Shown: piece by piece, positions 30,021-33,958 of the stretch
Layout: the number at the start of each line of letters is the position of its first letter
Numbering within the stretch: the first letter of the stretch is position 1
Virus record (IMG/VR): IMGVR_UViG_3300012930_000022
Location: 1-33,958 of that record
Reading direction: 5' to 3' (one strand)
Source of the DNA: a virus
DNA length: 33,958 nt
Notes under the pieces: model-generated
What the model was told of the DNA's origin: nothing
The model's database searches: none
The model's input: the letters and a program-made list of their open reading frames with translations, nothing else
Program-made: the position numbers and the translations under genes

Positions 30021-30689
30021 ATGAGCTTTTTTGCTGATTTTACCGCCCACCACAAGCTTGGGCTGATTGTGTTCGCTGGCGTCCTGGCGCTCCTGTTCGT
30101 GCATGAGTTCCGCAATAAGGGCGCGGACATCGCTTCGATGGAAGCCATCCTGAAACAGAACAAGGCGGACTTTGACAAGCTGTCCCAGTCGAGCGCCCAG
30201 GCGCAGGACAGCCTCCAAAAGCAGCTTGCCGCCATCGCGCAGCAGAAGCAGCAAGTCATCCAGGTGCCCAGTTCCGCGCCCACGATCATCCGGGAAACCA
30301 TCCCCATGCAGCAGCCGTTCCAGCCCACCGCGCCGATCACCAAGGACACCAAGCCCACTGATGTAGTGGGGCAGCTTACATTGCAGCAGACGCAGGACCT
30401 CGCGACGTTCGGCCTTAGCTGCAAGGAATGCACGAGCAAGCTGGCGACGCTCCAGGTGCAGTCCGACAACAAAGACAAGCAGATTCTGGACCTTCAGGGG
30501 AGCTTGAAAAAGGCCGAAGATACTGCGGCCGGCGGCAGCCCGTTCAAGAAAACCCTGAAAATCATTGGGGTTGTAGGCTGCGGCGCTGGGGGCGCGTGGC
30601 TTGGGGGCAAATCAGGCGGCGGGGCAAAAGGCTCGGCCATCGGGGCTGCTGTGGGCACCACAGGGTGCGCCCTGAAATTTCATTTTTGA
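30021..30689 (+). CDS. Membrane-anchored coiled-coil protein with C-terminal glycine zipper
   Basis: 222 residues from ATG 30021 (AAAAGGAA upstream; an earlier ATG at 29925 has no ribosome-binding site). Layout: transmembrane segment about 14-28 (LGLIVFAGVLALLFV), coiled coil about 36-85, Pro-rich middle, CKEC pair, second coil, and a Gly/Ala-rich C-terminal segment (GVVGCGAGGAWLGGKSGGG). It may span the envelope or insert at both ends, as in spanin-like or superinfection-exclusion proteins; no family is recognised. Confidence 0.72.
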   Translation: MSFFADFTAHHKLGLIVFAGVLALLFVHEFRNKGADIASMEAILKQNKADFDKLSQSSAQAQDSLQKQLAAIAQQKQQVIQVPSSAPTIIRETIPMQQPFQPTAPITKDTKPTDVVGQLTLQQTQDLATFGLSCKECTSKLATLQVQSDNKDKQILDLQGSLKKAEDTAAGGSPFKKTLKIIGVVGCGAGGAWLGGKSGGGAKGSAIGAAVGTTGCALKFHF

Positions 30690-30698
30690 GAGGCAATC

Positions 30699-31043
30699 AT
30701 GGGTTTTCCGCAGCGGGTTGAAATTCCCGCCCCAGATTCAGAGACGAGCTTGGAAGCCGCGTACAAAGCGTTCAGGCAAACCGCAAAGGGCACGCCTGAA
30801 CATGACCTGGCGTGGGACCGGCTGGTCGATGCTATTTTCCCCAGGCCCCTTAAGCAGCCGACCTCTGCCCCGAAATCCAAGGCCCTGCTTGTTGAGGCTT
30901 TTACGCACCCCCAAGACTCCCCACAGAGACTTCAAGTGTTTTCTAAATTTTTGAAGGCTTTGCGAGATGAGAATGCCCAGCCAGGCTCTAAAGCGTCAGA
31001 AGCCGTAGCGGAACAAATCCTTAACGCAATCGGGCAGACATGA
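30699..31043 (+). CDS. Small early protein, function unknown
   Basis: 114 residues, soluble and helical (ETSLEAAYKAFRQTAKGTP, QRLQVFSKFLKALRDENA). Ribosome-binding site GAGAGG ten bases after the previous gene; the stop overlaps the next start as ATGA. No recognised domain. Confidence 0.7.
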   Translation: MGFPQRVEIPAPDSETSLEAAYKAFRQTAKGTPEHDLAWDRLVDAIFPRPLKQPTSAPKSKALLVEAFTHPQDSPQRLQVFSKFLKALRDENAQPGSKASEAVAEQILNAIGQT

Positions 31044-31303
31044 ACTACCTCGAAGCCGTGGCATTGATCGCCCGAGCAGACGATGCGGAAAAGCGGGGCG
31101 TCCCCATGACTGAAGAAAACATGAAAAAGCTCGGTTACGTGCGGGACGAAGGCGGCGCGTGGGAGCTGCCGATCCCAGTCAGGACTTTGCGCCTGCTGGC
31201 GGAAGCATTAGACACAAGAGAAGGCTCGCCCGAAGAGCGCCAGGCTTTCTCGCGCTATTTGCAGGCTGTGCATGACGCACATGTGGGCACGGAGATTGAA
31301 TGA
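31040..31303 (+). CDS. Small early protein, function unknown
   Basis: 87 residues, helical, with EAVALIARADDAEKRG and TEENMKKLGYVRDEG, acidic overall. ATGA overlaps at both ends make it a translationally coupled member of the rightward operon. No recognised domain. Confidence 0.68.
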   Translation: MNYLEAVALIARADDAEKRGVPMTEENMKKLGYVRDEGGAWELPIPVRTLRLLAEALDTREGSPEERQAFSRYLQAVHDAHVGTEIE

Positions 31304-31431
31304 GCATATTTACCGGGACCCACTGCCGCTGGTGCGCGAAGCACAACTGGGAAGGGGGAAAGTACCAGCTCGCGGGCTCGTGGTTCTGCTCCAAGGAATG
31401 CCAGGACGAGTGGGCCGAGGGGCAAAAATGA
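31300..31431 (+). CDS. 43-residue zinc-ribbon-like mini-protein
   Basis: Two Cys pairs, HCRWC and FCSKEC, separated by about 20 residues, form a plausible single zinc site; Trp-rich. Starts in an ATGA overlap with GGAG upstream and overlaps the next start by ATGA. Probably a small nucleic-acid or protein-binding module. Confidence 0.62.
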   Translation: MSIFTGTHCRWCAKHNWEGGKYQLAGSWFCSKECQDEWAEGQK

Positions 31432-31511
31432 CCTGGCTCCCATTCGCGCTGTTCACAGCCGGGCTCCTGGGCGTTGTGCTGATCCAAAACTTTTTATCAA
31501 GGGAAGCCTAA
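31428..31511 (+). CDS. 27-residue single-span membrane peptide
   Basis: Almost entirely one hydrophobic helix (WLPFALFTAGLLGVVLI). GAGGGG precedes the ATG, which overlaps the upstream stop. Plausible small membrane peptide ending the operon; its size limits confidence. The stretch 31512-31608 downstream contains only the palindrome GGCCCGGGCC and no gene I can support. Confidence 0.5.
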   Translation: MTWLPFALFTAGLLGVVLIQNFLSREA

Positions 31512-31608
31512 GTTTTAAGCCCATGCAGCCGATCCCAGGTTTCGAAGAAGAAAGCGATTCCGGGGATGCCTGGCCCGGGCCGGACATAGACATCAGGAGG
31601 CAAGCCCC

Positions 31609-31767
31609 TCAATATTCGAATGCTTTGCCGAGCGCGTTCCTGATTTCCTCCACGCGCAATGGCCGTTTCTCCCGGAAAGCTGTGGCTGCCGCCACCGCAA
31701 GCTCAACCCAAAAAACTCCGGTCTGGCTGTCTGTAAAAATCTTGGTCCCGCACTTGTTGCATTTCAT
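31609..31767 (-). CDS. 52-residue CxxC mini-protein
   Basis: Begins MKCNKCGTKIF with one CxxC pair and continues as a helical segment (ELAVAAATAFREKRPLRVE) ending KAFEY. AGAGGTG precedes the ATG. It runs against the rightward operon; an 82-codon frame on the + strand over the same bases is judged to be its shadow. Function unknown. Confidence 0.62.
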   Translation of the reverse strand: MKCNKCGTKIFTDSQTGVFWVELAVAAATAFREKRPLRVEEIRNALGKAFEY

Positions 31768-31821
31768 TTGATTGCACCTCTATATAAAGAGGCGCGTATT
31801 TTATTTTTTTGCCAAGAAGGC

Positions 31822-32412
31822 TTAACGCTGGTCGTACTCGTAGCTCCGCCGCTCCTGCATGGCGAGGTCCAGCAAAGCAGGGCTCGTGCTTTTCCTGAGC
31901 AATTCTTCGCATCCCATGCGTTCATAAGCTGCGGCGTCATACGACTGGCAGTAGATGATTATCTCGCACGAGTCTTTCAGCCCCGCATTACCGATATGCC
32001 CGCAGTCCCGCATCAGAAGATCGCGGTTTTCTTCCGGCACAAAAAGCTTGCCATCCACCACTGAGTAGAGTTTTGCTTCCCGGAAGCTGGGTGCATGGGT
32101 GTAGTTGCCCCAGGAGAATACGGGTGAACAGGCAAGCAGCAGGCTGGCGATGCACCCGACGAAAAATACAACTGCAAAGGTCCCCCATGACCTCTTCTCG
32201 CTACCTGCGATGATGAAAGCAACCACGACCGGCGCAAGCAAGAGGAACAAAATTTTGTACAAGAACCACATGTCGTCCGATGCGATGGGGCCGCCATAGA
32301 TCGCGGCATGGATGGTGCCATAAATGAGAAGAAGCAGGAGGACAGCGAGAAAAATGGCTGTTTTCAAGTAAAACACTACTGTGTTGATCACCCAGCTAAA
32401 AAGCTTGCCCAT
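31822..32412 (-). CDS. Multi-span membrane protein with a Cys-rich outer domain
   Basis: 196 residues. Three or four transmembrane segments: about 10-38 (FYLKTAIFLAVLLLLLIYG), 50-69 and 78-95 (VVFFVGCIASLLLACS). A hydrophilic C-terminal half of about 100 residues has five Cys (RDCGHIG, KDSCEIIIYCQ, RMGCEEL) that could form disulphides. A good AGGAGGG site lies upstream. Not a known phage structural gene; a candidate cargo or host gene, possibly affecting surface or defence. Confidence 0.72.
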   Translation of the reverse strand: MGKLFSWVINTVVFYLKTAIFLAVLLLLLIYGTIHAAIYGGPIASDDMWFLYKILFLLLAPVVVAFIIAGSEKRSWGTFAVVFFVGCIASLLLACSPVFSWGNYTHAPSFREAKLYSVVDGKLFVPEENRDLLMRDCGHIGNAGLKDSCEIIIYCQSYDAAAYERMGCEELLRKSTSPALLDLAMQERRSYEYDQR

Positions 32413-32485
32413 TGTCGGCTGCCCTCCTGGCGGAAGGATACCCAGCGGGCGGCGGATTTAGAGGCCCATTTTGCGGCTTTTTTAT

Positions 32486-33958
32486 TTATTTGTTTCCACG
32501 AATCGACGGCTCTTGTGCCAACTTCTTGCGCAGCACGTCCAACGCCCCATCGGGCTTGAGCATTGAGTCGGGTAGACCCAATACCTCACGAGCGAAGCGT
32601 TCATCCAGTTCCTTGCGGGTGGCATCCTTGTCGATTTCGTGAATTGGCAGCAGTTGCTTGTGGCACATCTCGTCGAATATCTTCACTGCGGCTTCAAGCT
32701 TCGGTGGTGCCAAAGCCGGAACGTCCAACACAGGCAACGTTTGCAGGGTAGATTTGGAAAGGTTGCCTCTTCCAGACTGTTGCTTATTGGAGTGCCACCA
32801 GCGCAACAACAATCCAAGTGACGTGTTAGCCCACACAACCAACGCTTTCTCTTGCTGATCGGAAGACGCCTGTATTGCCCTCCACGCCCGACCGCCTATC
32901 GTTCGCCGTGGAGTGAACTGCATCGCAGTAGACTGGCTATTGAAACGAAAATCGAGGTTGCAGTGACATTTTGAGGCGGTGGCCCAAATACTGGCGGTCT
33001 TCTCATCGATTGACTCTTGTTGTTCGATAGTTGCTCCCTTAAGTGGAAGACCCTCAGAATCGCCATCAAAGCACATCGCCTGTTCTCGCTTTGCGTCATG
33101 TGCCCAAAGCACCGGGTATGTTGGCACTTCGTTTTCCTTTACATCTCGAATCTCAAATGGCCCTCTAATACCCTCCGAGGAGGTGCCATTTATATCCCGA
33201 TGGTGTGGGCCTATTTTGCCCACTACCTCCACAGTGGTTATCGGAATGTTGATGGCTTGAGCTTTGTCCATCCCCGGCAGCCATACCCGCTGCTTATCTG
33301 CTAACTGGTATGCTGCTTGTGCCAAGGACAGGTCGGCGATACGTGCCAAATTCCAACCCCCGGAGTCCGGTAAGGGCGCATTCATTGCTTGGCCGATGAC
33401 CTCGTCTCCGACGTACAGGTGCGTCCCACCGACAGGGCCATCTTCCAGAGCACGCATACCTTTTCCAGCGATAAGGCGGTGGATTTGTTCCGCCGCACTC
33501 AATCCCAGCAGTGGATAAGAAGGGCGTTCCTTCAGAACCACAAACGTTGCACGTTTGTTCTCCTGCTTGTACTTGCGCCCCACCACAAGGCATTCAGCCA
33601 TGCCAGTGTCGGCGGAAAATGAAGAATCGATGTCGGTGGTTCCGGCAATTGAAACGAGGATTAGGTCACAATAATTTTTCGTTAGCAGGGTGCGTGAGTC
33701 TTCCCACGATTCACCCATCATTAAGCTCAGAGGCATTACTAAAGCCAGCCGACCGCCATCCTTTATTTTCCGGTCAGCAAGAACCAAAAAGATTGAAGCT
33801 TCACCAGCATTGCCGTGTGCGCTCGTTCCAGCGGTTAGTTGCTTGGTGGCTTCCGCCATCTTCTTCTGCTCTTCTTTTGTATTGGCGAACGCCGCAAACA
33901 TCGGATTCGGTACGTTGTTATGCTTGCTGCTCCCGTGGTCCGTTGAGCGGGTGAACGG
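32486..33958 (-). CDS. N6-adenine DNA methyltransferase, 5' end cut by the window edge
   Basis: 491 codons visible, in frame to the last base. The first visible residues are PFTR, consistent with the catalytic motif NPPFTR of N6-adenine methylases with N and P just outside the window. Next come GNAGEASIFLVLADRKIKDGG and RLALVMPLSLMMGES (quoted as separate short parts), the strand/helix pattern following the motif. A long target-recognition-like region (WLPGMDKAQ, VVGKIGPHHRDI, FTPRRTIGGRAW) and a helical C-terminus follow. Likely part of a restriction-modification or methylation-based phage-defence system whose other genes are out of view. Confidence 0.78.
   Translation of the reverse strand, partial: PFTRSTDHGSSKHNNVPNPMFAAFANTKEEQKKMAEATKQLTAGTSAHGNAGEASIFLVLADRKIKDGGRLALVMPLSLMMGESWEDSRTLLTKNYCDLILVSIAGTTDIDSSFSADTGMAECLVVGRKYKQENKRATFVVLKERPSYPLLGLSAAEQIHRLIAGKGMRALEDGPVGGTHLYVGDEVIGQAMNAPLPDSGGWNLARIADLSLAQAAYQLADKQRVWLPGMDKAQAINIPITTVEVVGKIGPHHRDINGTSSEGIRGPFEIRDVKENEVPTYPVLWAHDAKREQAMCFDGDSEGLPLKGATIEQQESIDEKTASIWATASKCHCNLDFRFNSQSTAMQFTPRRTIGGRAWRAIQASSDQQEKALVVWANTSLGLLLRWWHSNKQQSGRGNLSKSTLQTLPVLDVPALAPPKLEAAVKIFDEMCHKQLLPIHEIDKDATRKELDERFAREVLGLPDSMLKPDGALDVLRKKLAQEPSIRGNK

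Noticed and set aside
29879-30037. 52-codon + strand frame starting MGSTVRSATKL
   Set aside because: No ribosome-binding site. It overlaps the structured stretch and runs out of frame into the next gene.
31523-31771. 82-codon + strand frame
   Set aside because: The opposite strand carries a CxxC protein with a good ribosome-binding site and more natural composition.
31500-33958. Right-hand copy of the tRNA-Asn 3' end (attR)
   Set aside because: Read through by eye without finding GGTTCGAGTCCTACC or a close variant.

Overview
The window is most of an integrated temperate siphophage (prophage) at one end of a bacterial tRNA-Asn gene. The tRNA (49-123) is followed directly by a tyrosine integrase reading away from it, the usual arrangement when a phage has integrated at a tRNA 3' end. 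No second copy of the tRNA 3' end was seen by eye, so the other attachment site probably lies beyond base 33958. The Cys-rich N-terminus of the integrase and the two small secreted proteins resemble Acidobacteriota proteins as I remember them. That host assignment is an inference, not a database result.

Layout. 239-1863 (+): integrase, then a small exported protein coupled to it. 2021-2675 (-): three small genes, two of them membrane proteins (holin-like). 2824-3225 (+): a lone secreted-protein gene between hairpins. 3261-25651 (-): the late region, transcribed right to left. In that direction it runs: small terminase, major capsid protein, large terminase, a helix-turn-helix protein, portal, ClpP-like protease, connector, head closure, DUF3168 completion protein, SleB-like hydrolase, HK97-gp10-like protein, glycosyltransferase, endonuclease VII-like gene, tail tube, frameshifted tail chaperone pair, tape measure, DUF2460, DUF2163/BR0599, NlpC/P60, a 1551-residue tail hub, a small unknown gene and a collagen-like tail fibre. 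The last tail genes (DUF2460, BR0599, NlpC/P60, hub) follow the order of the gene-transfer-agent type tail-tip module. 25821-29173 (-): early genes, with an HNH endonuclease, a HAD-like protein, a zinc-finger/winged-helix protein, a replication-initiator-like protein carrying iteron-like repeats inside its gene, an unknown gene and a small HTH protein. 29174-29344 is a divergent control region. 29345-31511 (+): eight small, mostly overlapping genes plus a non-coding stretch that folds like a structured RNA. 31609-33958 (-): a CxxC mini-protein, a membrane protein and an N6-adenine DNA methyltransferase cut by the window edge.

The main non-gene signals are: (1) at least seven copies of an asymmetric element of about 27 bp, all oriented with late transcription and located at the junctions between late-gene cassettes; (2) a CCCAAAC slippery site joining the tail chaperone G and T parts; (3) a 101-nt stretch closed by an 8-bp helix with two GNRA hairpins; (4) five GGTTCAA-type repeats within the replication gene; (5) an in-frame duplication of a gene's C-terminal end; (6) a probable Hint (hedgehog/intein-like) domain at the C-terminus of the tail hub. 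The major capsid gene lies between the two terminase genes, with an element of family (1) on either side, an unusual order that may reflect cassette movement.
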